A DNA stretch of 64,000 nt from Citrobacter tructae (lineage in GTDB: Bacteria > Pseudomonadota > Gammaproteobacteria > Enterobacterales > Enterobacteriaceae). The notes under the pieces were generated by a model, which saw nothing but the letters and a program-made list of their open reading frames with translations, was not told where the DNA came from and ran no database searches. Positions 8,011 to 16,729 of the stretch are shown here, one piece after another (position 1 is the first letter of the stretch; every line of letters starts with the position of its first letter). The stretch spans positions 1,488,001 through 1,552,000 of the forward strand of contig NZ_CP038469.1 in NCBI RefSeq assembly GCF_004684345.1, written 5' to 3'. The position numbers and the translations under genes are program-made.

Positions 8011-8051
8011 CACGACACTGCTTATTGCTTTGATTATTCTGTTCTTTCCCA

Positions 8052-8138
8052 TGGTACCCGGAGCGGGACTTGAACCCGCACAGCCTTACAGCCGAGGGAT
8101 TTTAAATCCCTTGTGTCTACCGATTTCACCATCCGGGC
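8052..8138 (-). tRNA. leuZ: tRNA-Leu (anticodon TAA)
   Basis: An 87-nt type II tRNA with an encoded CCA end. On the minus strand it starts GCCCGGATGGTG; the anticodon loop reads ATTTAAAAT with anticodon TAA, the variable arm is long, and the T arm is GGGTTCAAGTCCC. It is the last gene of the glyW-cysT-leuZ operon. Confidence 0.95.
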
Positions 8139-8149
8139 TCGGGAAAAAT

Positions 8150-8223
8150 TGGAGGCGCGTTCCGGAGTCGAACCGGACTAGACGGATTTGCAATCCGCTA
8201 CATAACCGCTTTGCTAACGCGCC
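8150..8223 (-). tRNA. cysT: tRNA-Cys (anticodon GCA)
   Basis: A 74-nt tRNA on the minus strand from GGCGCGTTAACAAAG to GCGCCTCCA. The anticodon stem-loop CGGATTGCAAATCCG contains anticodon GCA. It matches E. coli cysT nearly base for base. Confidence 0.96.
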
Positions 8224-8274
8224 AAAATCTTCAGGCCTTTCAGCCACACCCGCAAATTGCCGATGTTTTAAATT

Positions 8275-8350
<76 letters not shown>

Positions 8351-8423
8351 ATCATCAAGTAACTTTGTTAATCACTTGATTTTGCTATCGTCTGGCAACC
8401 TGTGCCGCCGTTCGATGCGTTGC

Positions 8424-8451
8424 ATTCTACTTACCTGACGCACTGAGTCAA
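8424..8451 (-). promoter_or_regulatory. Promoter of the glyW-cysT-leuZ operon
   Basis: On the minus strand TTGACT (8446-8451), a 16-bp spacer and TAGAAT (8424-8429) form a strong sigma-70 promoter about 75 bp before glyW. Confidence 0.7.
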
Positions 8452-8501
8452 CGATATTTTTCGCTACTCACGATCGTTTGCTGAAATTTGCGGCGAAACG
8501 A

Positions 8502-9050
8502 TCACTGATCAAGCAAATCTCCACGTGCAGCGCTCAAATACTGGAACATCGACCACAGTGTCAGTACTGCGGCGACAAAGAAAAGTGCGATCCCGGCGTA
8601 CTCAACCCAGATATTTGGACGCCACAGCAGCCAGGCCAGCGCCGCCATTTGCGAGGTAGTTTTCACTTTACCGATCCAGGACACAGCCACGCTGCTGCGT
8701 TTGCCCAGTTCAGCCATCCATTCACGCAGTGCAGAAATGATAATCTCACGTGCGATCATAGTGGCGGCAGGCAATGTCACCCACCAGCTGTGGTAGTGCT
8801 CCGTCACCAACACCATGGCGATAGCCACCAGCACTTTGTCGGCGACCGGATCGAGAAAGGCACCAAAACGCGTGCTTTGGTTCCAGCGACGCGCCAGAAA
8901 TCCGTCAAACCAGTCGGTGATCGCCGCGATACAAAAGATAAGCGCACAAACAAAGGGAGCCCAGGTGAATGGCAGGTAAAACGCCAATACAAAGAATGGG
9001 ATCAGGATGACGCGAAACAGCGTGAGCAATGTAGGGATATTAAATTGCAT
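8502..9050 (-). CDS. pgsA: Phosphatidylglycerophosphate synthase
   Basis: This inner-membrane enzyme joins CDP-diacylglycerol and glycerol 3-phosphate to give phosphatidylglycerophosphate, the committed step to phosphatidylglycerol and cardiolipin. It is 182 residues, the E. coli length. The CDP-alcohol phosphotransferase motif is at about residues 47-73 (DWFDGFLAR, GAFLDPVADK), with the paired aspartates that hold Mg. Four or five membrane segments follow the usual pattern. It lies 55 bp after uvrC, in the uvrY-uvrC-pgsA order of E. coli. Confidence 0.95.
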   Translation of the reverse strand: MQFNIPTLLTLFRVILIPFFVLAFYLPFTWAPFVCALIFCIAAITDWFDGFLARRWNQSTRFGAFLDPVADKVLVAIAMVLVTEHYHSWWVTLPAATMIAREIIISALREWMAELGKRSSVAVSWIGKVKTTSQMAALAWLLWRPNIWVEYAGIALFFVAAVLTLWSMFQYLSAARGDLLDQ

Positions 9051-9105
9051 ATGACGGATAACTATCTGTTGTCAGTGAAATTACCCCTATGTTGCTACAG
9101 AGGGC

Positions 9106-10938
9106 CTAATGTTTCAACGAGTAGAAGATCTTTTCTGCCAGACCTTGCGAAATACCCGGCACTTTTGCAATTTCTTCGACACTCGCGTTACGAAGCCCTT
9201 GCAAACCGCCCATGTACTTTAGCAGCATCTGCCGACGTTTTGGTCCTACGCCCTCGATCGTTTCCAGCGTACTGGTGCTTTTCACCTTCGCCCGTTTTTT
9301 ACGATGCCCGCTGATGGCGTGATCGTGCGATTCATCACGAATATGCTGAATCACGTGCAGCGCAGGCGAATCAGGCGGCAGGCTAAACCCCTCACCTTCC
9401 GGTTCAAAGAACAGCGTTTCCAGACCGGCTTTTCGATCGGCCCCTTTGGCCACGCCCAGCAGAAGCGGATGGTTTTTGTCCCAGGGCACGTCCAGCTCAG
9501 CAAATACCGCTTTCGCCTGCCCCAGTTGGCCTTTGCCACCATCAATGAGGATGACGTCCGGAATTTTACTTTCTTCAATCGCCTTACCGTAACGTCGACG
9601 CAGCACCTGATTCATCGCCGCATAATCATCACCGGGGGTAATGCCAGTAATGTTATAGCGACGGTATTCAGCACGTAACGGTCCATTAGCATCGAAAACA
9701 ACGCAGGAGGCTACCGTCTGCTCGCCCATGGTGTGGCTGATGTCAAAGCATTCCATGCGTTTAACCGCCGGTAGCTTCAGCACCGATGCCAGTGCCGTCA
9801 GACGTTGAGTAATGGTGGACTGCTGAGACAATTTCGTGGTCAATGCCGTAGCCGCATTGGTACGCGCCAGCTTCAGGTAACGTGCGCGATCGCCACGCGG
9901 CTTCGTCTGGACGTGAATCCGCCGCCCGGCTAGCTCAGACAACGAGTCGGCCAACAGCGTTTTATCGCTCAGATTAAAATCAAGCAGGATCTCACCGGGT
10001 AAGGTGCGCATCTGGCTGCCCTGTAAATAGAACTGTCCGACAAAGGTTTCGACCACTTCGCCCAGTTCCGTACCACCCGGCACTTTAGGGAAATAACTGC
10101 GGCTACCCAGCACTTTTCCCTGACGGATAAACAGGACATGCACGCAGGCCATCCCGGCATCAAACGCCACGCCGATAACATCCAGATCATCTCCCGTATT
10201 GGAAACAAACTGTTTTTCGGTGACACGGCGTACGGCCTGAATTTGGTCGCGAATACGCGCAGCTTCTTCAAATTCCAGATTCTGGCTGGCCTTTTCCATC
10301 CGGGAGATCAATTGCGTTAACACCTGATCGTCTTTGCCGGACAGGAACAACCGGACGTAGTCAACCTGCTGCGCGTACTCGTCCTCACTCACCAGACCAG
10401 CCACGCAGGGACCGAGACAGCGACCAATCTGATATTGCAGGCAAGGACGTGAGCGGTTGCGATAGACGCTGTTTTCGCACTGGCGAATCGGAAAAATTTT
10501 CTGCAGTAGTGCCAGCGTTTCACGCACGGCATAACCGTTGGGAAACGGTCCAAAATACTCGCCTTTGGCATGCTTAGCCCCGCGATGCATCGCCAGGCGC
10601 GGGTGGGTATCACCGCTGAGAAAGATAAAAGGATAGGATTTGTCATCGCGCAGCAGTACGTTGTAGCGCGGCTGGTACAGCTTGATGTAGTTATGTTCGA
10701 GTAATAACGCTTCGGTTTCCGTATGCGTCACCGTCACATCAATCTGCTGAATGAGCGCCACCAATGCTTCGGTTTTACGCGACGCGAGGTTACTACGGAA
10801 GTAGCTGGAAAGCCTTTTTTTCAGGTCTTTCGCTTTACCGACATAGATAACCGTCCCGGCGGCATCGTACATACGATAAACGCCGGGTTGGCTGGTTACG
10901 GTTTTCAGGAACCCTTTGGCATCAAACTGTTCGGTCAC
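9106..10938 (-). CDS. uvrC: UvrABC excinuclease subunit C
   Basis: UvrC makes both incisions in nucleotide excision repair after UvrB loads at damage. The 610-residue protein has the GIY-YIG nuclease domain at about residues 16-95 (GVYRMY, VIYVGKA, KDLKKRL), a UVR motif near 205-240 that binds UvrB, an RNase H-like C-terminal nuclease region (ECFDISH, ILIDGGKGQL), and paired helix-hairpin-helix motifs at the end (IEGVGPKRR, VPGISQGLA). Its start overlaps the uvrY stop by 4 bp, so the response regulator gene and uvrC are coupled. Confidence 0.97.
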   Translation of the reverse strand: MTEQFDAKGFLKTVTSQPGVYRMYDAAGTVIYVGKAKDLKKRLSSYFRSNLASRKTEALVALIQQIDVTVTHTETEALLLEHNYIKLYQPRYNVLLRDDKSYPFIFLSGDTHPRLAMHRGAKHAKGEYFGPFPNGYAVRETLALLQKIFPIRQCENSVYRNRSRPCLQYQIGRCLGPCVAGLVSEDEYAQQVDYVRLFLSGKDDQVLTQLISRMEKASQNLEFEEAARIRDQIQAVRRVTEKQFVSNTGDDLDVIGVAFDAGMACVHVLFIRQGKVLGSRSYFPKVPGGTELGEVVETFVGQFYLQGSQMRTLPGEILLDFNLSDKTLLADSLSELAGRRIHVQTKPRGDRARYLKLARTNAATALTTKLSQQSTITQRLTALASVLKLPAVKRMECFDISHTMGEQTVASCVVFDANGPLRAEYRRYNITGITPGDDYAAMNQVLRRRYGKAIEESKIPDVILIDGGKGQLGQAKAVFAELDVPWDKNHPLLLGVAKGADRKAGLETLFFEPEGEGFSLPPDSPALHVIQHIRDESHDHAISGHRKKRAKVKSTSTLETIEGVGPKRRQMLLKYMGGLQGLRNASVEEIAKVPGISQGLAEKIFYSLKH

Positions 10939-11591
10939 TGGCTTGTTAACGTCTCCGCATTACACAGGCCATGGCGAATTGCCAGGTGAGTCAGCTCTAC
11001 GTCACCGTGAATGTTTAATTTACTGAACATTCGATAGCGATAGCTGTTCACCGTTTTCGGACTGAGATTCAGCTGCTCTGAGATCTCATTGACCTTCTGA
11101 CCTTTGGTGATCATCAGCATAATCTGCAACTCACGTTCAGACAAACTGGCAAACGGCGTTTCCGTTTTCTCTGGCTCAATCTGGCTGAGCGCCATTTGCT
11201 GAGCGATATCAGAAGCAATATAGCGTTGCCCGGAAAAGACTGAGCGAATGGCGCTAACCACTTCCTGAGGCGCAGCCCCCTTGCTCAGATATCCTGCGGC
11301 ACCCGCCTGCATAACTTTTGCGGGCAACGGGTTTTCAGTATGGACGGTCAGCATAATCACTTTTATGTCAGCCGTTGAACGCGCGATTTTGCGTGTGGCC
11401 TCAAGCCCACCAATACCGGGCATATTCATGTCCATCAGCACGACGTCGACGGAATTTGAGCGGCACCATTTTACAGCATCTTCGCCGCAGCACGCTTCGC
11501 CGACAACTTTAATGCCTTTAATATCTTCAAGAATGCGTCGTATCCCTGCGCGCACCAGTTCGTGGTCATCAACAAGAAAAACGTTGATCAA
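10935..11591 (-). CDS. uvrY: Response regulator UvrY (BarA/UvrY system)
   Basis: A 218-residue regulator of the FixJ/NarL class. Its receiver domain (1-120) has the phosphate-accepting Asp54 (VVLMDMNMPG), acidic residues Asp8-Asp9 and Lys near 105. A LuxR-type helix-turn-helix lies at about 150-205 (SERELQIMLMITKG, LNLSPKTVNSYRYRM). With the sensor BarA it activates csrB/csrC small RNAs, controlling carbon storage and motility. SdiA is reported to activate uvrY in E. coli, and sdiA lies nearby. Confidence 0.96.
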   Translation of the reverse strand: MINVFLVDDHELVRAGIRRILEDIKGIKVVGEACCGEDAVKWCRSNSVDVVLMDMNMPGIGGLEATRKIARSTADIKVIMLTVHTENPLPAKVMQAGAAGYLSKGAAPQEVVSAIRSVFSGQRYIASDIAQQMALSQIEPEKTETPFASLSERELQIMLMITKGQKVNEISEQLNLSPKTVNSYRYRMFSKLNIHGDVELTHLAIRHGLCNAETLTSQ

Positions 11592-12050
11592 AGGAATATC
11601 TCCAGAATAGGGATAACGCTACCGATAGTTAATCAGTCCTATGTTAACGGGTTTTATCTCAACTTTGAAATGTAAAAAACACCCGTCTTTCGATTTTGCT
11701 CTCGTTTTTGGAAATTAGATTGTACGCCGCGTGGAAACATTCACTGCTGACGGCCTTCCGCCTGGGTTATATGCGCATCACTGTTTCAGAATAGTGACAA
11801 AAAGATCATATTCTTCAGTTGAATGATAAATTGGCAGGCAAAGTTGTAACAATAATTAACCAGTAAAATACTCGAGATATACAAAGTATGGAGAAAATAT
11901 ATGCACTGCAACATCTTGTTTATTTTAATGACGCCGGTTAATGTTTGCGCAAAAAACAGCCACTGATATTTTTAACCGCGCTTATGGTATACTCCGCCGC
12001 CTTAACATTTGCCATCGCACTTTTTCATTGAAACATAACGAGGAAAATAA
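11592..12050. promoter_or_regulatory. Divergent uvrY/yecF intergenic region
   Basis: About 460 bp without a credible gene separates the divergent uvrY and yecF. A TATACT at 11988-11993 is a likely -10 element for yecF. The region is AT-rich in 11800-11950. Operators for uvrY (for instance SdiA sites) may be here but I cannot point to one. Confidence 0.4.
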
Positions 12051-12275
12051 ATGAGTACGCCTGATTTTTCCACTGCTGAGAATAATCAAGAACTGGCTAA
12101 CGAAGTCACCTGCCTGAAAGCCATGTTAACGCTGATGCTGCAGGCAATGGGACAAGCCGATGCAGGCCGCGTGATTCTTAAGATGGAAAAACAGCTCGCG
12201 CTGATTGAAGACCAAGCCCAGGCTGCGGTATTTACCAACACTGTTAAACAAATTAAACAGGCCTACCGTCAGTAA
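12051..12275 (+). CDS. yecF: DUF2594 family protein YecF
   Basis: A 74-residue soluble, mostly helical protein of the DUF2594 family, matching E. coli YecF in length and position between uvrY and sdiA. Charged residues and heptad-like leucines suggest a coiled or helical bundle. The function is unknown. The start follows ACGAGGAAAATAA, a strong ribosome-binding site, and a terminator follows the gene. Confidence 0.88.
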   Translation: MSTPDFSTAENNQELANEVTCLKAMLTLMLQAMGQADAGRVILKMEKQLALIEDQAQAAVFTNTVKQIKQAYRQ

Positions 12276-12280
12276 TAAGA

Positions 12281-12316
12281 AACCGGCTGATAGCACTGCA
12301 ATCAGCCGGTTTTGCG
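12281..12316 (+). terminator. Terminator after yecF
   Basis: A 10-bp inverted repeat (AACCGGCTGA at 12281-12290, TCAGCCGGTT at 12302-12311) followed by TTGC lies 6 bp after the yecF stop, between yecF and the convergent sdiA. Confidence 0.75.
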
Positions 12317-12341
12317 TCTGACACTCAGAACGACAATTTAT

Positions 12342-13064
12342 TCAGATAAGCCCGGTCGCGGCAGCATAACAGGCTATCTGTGTTTTGTTTGGCGCATTAA
12401 ACTTCTTCTGCATATTCTTCTGATGGAAGTTAACGGTATTTTCAGAAATCGACAGGATCATCGCTATTTCAGCCGATGTTTTTCCCTCTGCGGTCCATTT
12501 CAGTATTTCTTTTTCCCGCTTACTAAAACGCATCTCGGGCGCCATGACCATATCATCTTCCAGTCGCGTCAGAACGGACAGGCTCTCCCTTACCAGTAAT
12601 TGCATTCTGAGTTCCACTTCATCCTGCGCAAAGCGGCCATTACGCACACTCGCACGCGAGACGGAAAGAAAACCCAGCGCCCGGTTCGGCAACATTACGC
12701 ACTGCGTCACCCCTTTGCGTAAACCGTGATTACGCGCGGCATCCCACAGAGGTTGCGCATCGCGAAATAAGGTATCGTCCCAGGCTAGATGGCCCTGGCT
12801 AAAGTTTTCGGGCTTTAGCACCGGGTCAATCGCGAGATAATTTTCGGACTGATAATGCGCCACCCAAGCTTGAGGATAGGTTGTATGAAGCGCCGTTTTG
12901 GGTCGGGTAAACGGTACGGGATGACGAACACAGAGCGCGTAAAAATCGAACTCCAGATGTTGCGTCTGATGTTGTAATTCATTATAGACGTCCTCTGCCG
13001 TCGCCATTTCCTGAAAGCGTAACAGCATGCTCCGTCGCCAGGTGAAGAAATCATGATCCTGCAT
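12342..13064 (-). CDS. sdiA: LuxR-type quorum-sensing regulator SdiA
   Basis: A 240-residue LuxR-family regulator. Residues about 20-165 form the acyl-homoserine-lactone binding domain (the conserved Trp/Tyr/Asp cluster includes FYALCVRHP, AIDPVL and LPNRALGFLS). Residues about 175-240 form the helix-turn-helix (SKREKEILKWTAEGKTS, SISENTVNFHQKNM). There is no cognate luxI in the window, which fits the known role of SdiA as a detector of signals made by other species. It follows the tcy genes but is separated by a 231-bp gap with a strong inverted repeat. Confidence 0.96.
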   Translation of the reverse strand: MQDHDFFTWRRSMLLRFQEMATAEDVYNELQHQTQHLEFDFYALCVRHPVPFTRPKTALHTTYPQAWVAHYQSENYLAIDPVLKPENFSQGHLAWDDTLFRDAQPLWDAARNHGLRKGVTQCVMLPNRALGFLSVSRASVRNGRFAQDEVELRMQLLVRESLSVLTRLEDDMVMAPEMRFSKREKEILKWTAEGKTSAEIAMILSISENTVNFHQKNMQKKFNAPNKTQIACYAAATGLI

Positions 13065-13251
13065 ACTAAGTGGTAATGCCCCTGAGATTGATAATCATCA
13101 CAAATGAGAATGAAACAAGCTAACACATAAATGTATTTTATATATGCAAATTATCGGACAAGAATGGATTTACTTGAGTATTACACTCATCGGACTATGT
13201 AGACAGGGCTTAACGTCAATAATAAAGCAGCAATAATAAATAGTTATGCAG

Positions 13252-13287
13252 ACTGTACTCACCAAAATCTATATCGGTGAGTACAGT
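13252..13287. repeat. 12-bp inverted repeat between tcyN and sdiA
   Basis: Arms 13252-13263 (ACTGTACTCACC) and 13276-13287 (GGTGAGTACAGT) are perfect, with a 12-bp spacer. It lies 8 bp after the tcyN stop codon, so it can end tcyN transcription, although no T run follows on the minus strand. It is also about 190 bp upstream of sdiA. Confidence 0.6.
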
Positions 13288-13295
13288 AAGGTTAT

Positions 13296-14048
13296 TTATT
13301 GCATTAAAAACTTTTCTAGAAACTGACGAGTGCGCGGTTGTTGAGGCGCGGTAAACAGAGATTTTGCCGGTCCCTTCTCCACAATGCGCCCCTGATCCAT
13401 AAATATTGCCCGGTCAGCAACGTCGCGCGCAAAGCTCATTTCATGCGTCACAATCACCATGGTGCGTTTTTCCTCCGCCAGCTGGCGAATGGTATTCAAC
13501 ACCTCGCCAACGAGTTCAGGATCAAGTGCTGATGTGGGTTCATCAAACAGGATCACCTCCGGGCGCATTGCCAGCGCCCGGGCAATCGCCACGCGCTGTT
13601 GCTGTCCACCGGATAAACGACGCGGATAGCTGGTCTCTTTACCGGCCAGACCGACCTTCGCCAGCAATTCACGCGCGCGGGCCGTCGCTTCGGCTTTTGA
13701 CTCTCCTTTCACAATTACCGGACCTTCAATGATGTTCTCCAGCACCGTGCGGTGTGGAAACAAATTAAAGTTCTGGAACACAAAACCTACATGCTGGCGC
13801 AACTGGCGGATAAGTCCTTTCTGCTGATTCAAAGAACGCGCGGTATCAATGGTAATGTCACCGACTTTGATCGTGCCTGCCTCCGGTTGCTCCAGTAAAT
13901 TAATACTCCGCAACAGAGTGGTTTTACCCGAGCCGCTCGGCCCGATAATCGCCACCACTTCGCCAGGCTTTACCTCAAGATCAATACCGTGCAGTACCGT
14001 TTGCCCGTGAAATTTTTTCACCAGGTTTCTGACTTCGATCGCACTCAT
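13296..14048 (-). CDS. tcyN: Cystine ABC transporter ATPase TcyN
   Basis: This is the cytoplasmic ATPase of the high-affinity L-cystine (and diaminopimelate) importer, formerly YecC. The 250-residue protein has Walker A (GPSGSGKTTLL, residues 36-46), Q-loop, signature LSGGQQQRVAIARAL and Walker B VILFDEPTSALD. It pairs with TcyL and the binding protein TcyJ encoded upstream. Its start overlaps the tcyL stop by 4 bp. Confidence 0.95.
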   Translation of the reverse strand: MSAIEVRNLVKKFHGQTVLHGIDLEVKPGEVVAIIGPSGSGKTTLLRSINLLEQPEAGTIKVGDITIDTARSLNQQKGLIRQLRQHVGFVFQNFNLFPHRTVLENIIEGPVIVKGESKAEATARARELLAKVGLAGKETSYPRRLSGGQQQRVAIARALAMRPEVILFDEPTSALDPELVGEVLNTIRQLAEEKRTMVIVTHEMSFARDVADRAIFMDQGRIVEKGPAKSLFTAPQQPRTRQFLEKFLMQ

Positions 14049-14713
14049 TTCGGCTCTCTCTCCTGGCGGTTCAGTTGTTCTTCAAAATAGTTCTGCAGTG
14101 CGGAAAGCACCGTCGCCATCACCCAGTAAATCAGCGAGGCCGCCAGATACATGGTGAACACTTCCAGCGTGCGCGAGGTGATTAGCTGCGCCTGACGGAA
14201 CAGTTCCGGCACCTGGATTGTCGCCGCCAGCGACGTATCCTTCACCAGGCTGATAAAGCTGTTGCTCAGCGGCGGTAAGGCCACCCGCGCCGCCTGCGGT
14301 AGGATCGCCCGACGCATGGTTTGCCAGCGTGTCATGCCGATACTGGCCCCCGCCTCCCACTGACCTTTATCAATAGAGGAGATGGCAGCACGCAGCGTTT
14401 CAGCCGCATACGCCGCAGTGTTCAGCGACAAACCAATCATCGCCGCCGGGATCGGGTCCAACTCAATGCCAAATTGTGGCAGGCCGTAGTAGATCATAAA
14501 CAGCTGAGCTATCAGCGGAGTGCCGCGAAAAATGGAGATATAAATGCGAGCCAGCCAGCGCACAGGCAGCAGCGGCGACAGGCGCATCAGGGCGAGGATA
14601 AACCCCAGCACCAGGCCAAAGAACATCCCGCCAATACTTAGCTGCAGCGTAAATACCGCGCCTTTGAGCAGGTAGGGCAGCGAATCAATCACCAGTTGGA
14701 TACTTTCTTGCAT
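14045..14713 (-). CDS. tcyL: Cystine ABC transporter permease TcyL
   Basis: A 222-residue inner-membrane permease of the polar amino acid family, formerly YecS. It has about five membrane segments and the cytoplasmic EAA motif (EAGASIGMTRWQTMRRAILP) at about residues 142-161, which contacts the ATPase. It lies 21 bp after dcyD and overlaps tcyN, giving the operon order dcyD-tcyL-tcyN. Confidence 0.95.
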   Translation of the reverse strand: MQESIQLVIDSLPYLLKGAVFTLQLSIGGMFFGLVLGFILALMRLSPLLPVRWLARIYISIFRGTPLIAQLFMIYYGLPQFGIELDPIPAAMIGLSLNTAAYAAETLRAAISSIDKGQWEAGASIGMTRWQTMRRAILPQAARVALPPLSNSFISLVKDTSLAATIQVPELFRQAQLITSRTLEVFTMYLAASLIYWVMATVLSALQNYFEEQLNRQEREPK

Positions 14714-14734
14714 TAGTATTCTTCTACCTTGCCG

Positions 14735-15721
14735 TTACACGTGAGGATGGTAGGCAAACAGCGCAGGCGCCCCACCGGTATGAATAAACAGGACGGGACC
14801 TTCATCCTTGAAGCGCTTCTGGGCGATCCCGTCGATCAGGCCCGCCATCGCTTTACCGGTATACACCGGATCCAGCAAGATGCCTTCCAGACGCGCCAGC
14901 AGTTTCACCGCTTCCATACCCTCTTCATTTGGCGTGCCGTAGCCCGGCGCAAAATAATCATCCCATAAAAGGATATCCGCGGTGGCCGTCAGTTCCAGTT
15001 CGCGGGCAATATCCTGCTGCAGCGCGACAACTTTCGGTTTTTGATCGGCTACGCTGCGCGATACCGTCACCCCTATCAGCTCAACGTTGGGCATCAGCTG
15101 TTCCAGACCCACCGCCAGACCGGCATGCGTACCCGCACTACCCGACGCCACCACCACGGAGGAGAGCTCGACCGCCCCCTCACACTGCTGGGCAATTTCC
15201 AGCGCGCTTTCAACATAGCCCATTGCGCCGAGCGCATTCGAACCGCCGACCGGGATCACATATGGTCGAAACCCTTGCGCTTCAATCCGCGTCGCCAGTT
15301 CCTGCAGCTGAGCATTTGGGTCAGTCAGCGCGTCGCACATTTCAACCTGAGTATTAAACAGGTCTAACAGCAGACGGTTGCCGTTGCTGAGATAGTTTTC
15401 TGCCGTGGTGCCAATCGGGTTTTCCAGCAGCGCCACGCAGTGTAGCCCCAGCTTTGCTGCCACCGCCGCCGTCTGGCGCACGTGGTTCGACTGGATGGCA
15501 CCAGCGGTAATCAGCGTATCGGCCCCTTCGCGCAGCGCGTCTGCCGCCAGAAACTCCAGCTTGCGCAGCTTATTGCCGCCCATCGCCATCGGCGTGACGT
15601 CATCGCGTTTTATAAAAATGTCACGCCCGAGGTAATCAGAGAAGCGCGGGAGATATTCGAGCGGCGTTGGCGCGCCAATAAATTCCAGACGTGGAAAGCG
15701 CGTTAAGTTATGCAGCGGCAT
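14735..15721 (-). CDS. dcyD: D-cysteine desulfhydrase
   Basis: DcyD is a PLP enzyme of the ACC deaminase type that splits D-cysteine to pyruvate, ammonia and sulfide. The 328-residue form matches E. coli DcyD. Lys51 (MGGNKLRKLEF) is the expected Schiff-base lysine. The glycine-rich phosphate loop is at about 195-200. I use the ATG at 15721 (MPLHNLT), preceded by a GGAGGC-type site; the open frame reaches 15856 but the added 45 residues are not part of the family. It heads the dcyD-tcyL-tcyN operon. Confidence 0.95.
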   Translation of the reverse strand: MPLHNLTRFPRLEFIGAPTPLEYLPRFSDYLGRDIFIKRDDVTPMAMGGNKLRKLEFLAADALREGADTLITAGAIQSNHVRQTAAVAAKLGLHCVALLENPIGTTAENYLSNGNRLLLDLFNTQVEMCDALTDPNAQLQELATRIEAQGFRPYVIPVGGSNALGAMGYVESALEIAQQCEGAVELSSVVVASGSAGTHAGLAVGLEQLMPNVELIGVTVSRSVADQKPKVVALQQDIARELELTATADILLWDDYFAPGYGTPNEEGMEAVKLLARLEGILLDPVYTGKAMAGLIDGIAQKRFKDEGPVLFIHTGGAPALFAYHPHV

Positions 15722-15783
15722 ACAGCCTCCGGTATTCGTTGTTGTGATGTTCTTTTTATTATGCACGTTCAGGCGCAATGAAA

Positions 15784-15816
15784 TAAAAAAAGGCGCTGTT
15801 AAAGGCGCCTTTTTTA
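15784..15816 (-). terminator. Terminator after tcyJ
   Basis: A hairpin (arms 15790-15796 and 15805-15811) flanked by A and T runs lies between the tcyJ stop and dcyD. Read-through would couple dcyD to tcyJ. Confidence 0.8.
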
Positions 15817-15828
15817 TTCGGATGACGA

Positions 15829-16629
15829 TTATTTCGTCACATCCGCCCCAAACCATTTTTCAGACAGGGCTTTCAGGGTACCGTCTTTCTGCATTTCAGC
15901 AATGGCTGCATCGACAGCTTTCAGCAGATCTTCATTGCCTTTACGCAGCGCTACGCCGGACTCCTGGCGAGAGAATGCTTCACCGGTCACCGCCAGCGTG
16001 TCTTTGGTTTTCTTCACCAGATCCAACGCGGCCAGACGGTCAACCAGAATGGCATCGATACGACCGACGCGCAGATCCTGATATTTTGTCGGGTCATCAT
16101 CATAGGTACGAATATCGACGCCCTGCACGTTCTGGCGCAGCCATTCTTCGTAGTTAGTACCCAGACCGACGCCGACTTTTTTACCTTTCAGGTCAGCCGC
16201 CGTTTTAATCACGCCTTCGTTGCCTTTTTTCACCAGCGCCTGGATACCAGAAACCGTATACGGGGTAGAGAAATCGTATTTTTTCTGACGTTCGTCAGAG
16301 ATGGTCACCTGGTTAATGACCACGTCAATGCGTTTGGAATCTAAAGAGGCCAGCATGCCATCCCATTTGGTCGGTTTCAGCGACGCTTTCACCCCGAGAT
16401 GTTTTGCCAGTTCTTCAGCAAACTCCACTTCGAAACCGGTCAGCTTGCCGTCATCACCCTGAAAACTAAACGGGGGGTAGGTCCCTTCGAGACCGACCAA
16501 CAGCGTGCCGCGCTCTTTCACTTTATTTAACAGACCTTCGTCCGCAAATGTTTTTGCGCTCATACCGGCGACAAGTGCAACAGCCATTACACCCATCAAA
16601 GCCTGACGTCCCAGAAGTGCTAATTTCAT
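15829..16629 (-). CDS. tcyJ: Cystine-binding periplasmic protein TcyJ (FliY)
   Basis: A 266-residue substrate-binding protein of ABC family 3. A signal peptide (about 1-29, ending SAKTFA) precedes the mature DEGLLNKVKERG start, and the ligand-binding motifs GTYPPFSFQGDDG, FEVEFAEEL and DVVINQVTISDER follow. It captures L-cystine for TcyL/TcyN. The ATG at 16629 matches E. coli FliY; an ATG at 16650 would add 7 residues. The old name fliY reflects its place next to fliZ. Confidence 0.95.
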   Translation of the reverse strand: MKLALLGRQALMGVMAVALVAGMSAKTFADEGLLNKVKERGTLLVGLEGTYPPFSFQGDDGKLTGFEVEFAEELAKHLGVKASLKPTKWDGMLASLDSKRIDVVINQVTISDERQKKYDFSTPYTVSGIQALVKKGNEGVIKTAADLKGKKVGVGLGTNYEEWLRQNVQGVDIRTYDDDPTKYQDLRVGRIDAILVDRLAALDLVKKTKDTLAVTGEAFSRQESGVALRKGNEDLLKAVDAAIAEMQKDGTLKALSEKWFGADVTK

Positions 16630-16729
16630 AGTTACCCCGAATATTGTCATTAGTGACCATCATTTATGACCGTAGTGTAGAGCGTATATCGCTATTCACA
16701 AACACGACTCTGTTACACCTTATTCGTTT

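Noticed and set aside
13252..13287. A lux box for SdiA self-control
   Set aside because: LuxR-type sites are about 20 bp with a short centre; this repeat has a 12-bp spacer and does not fit the consensus.
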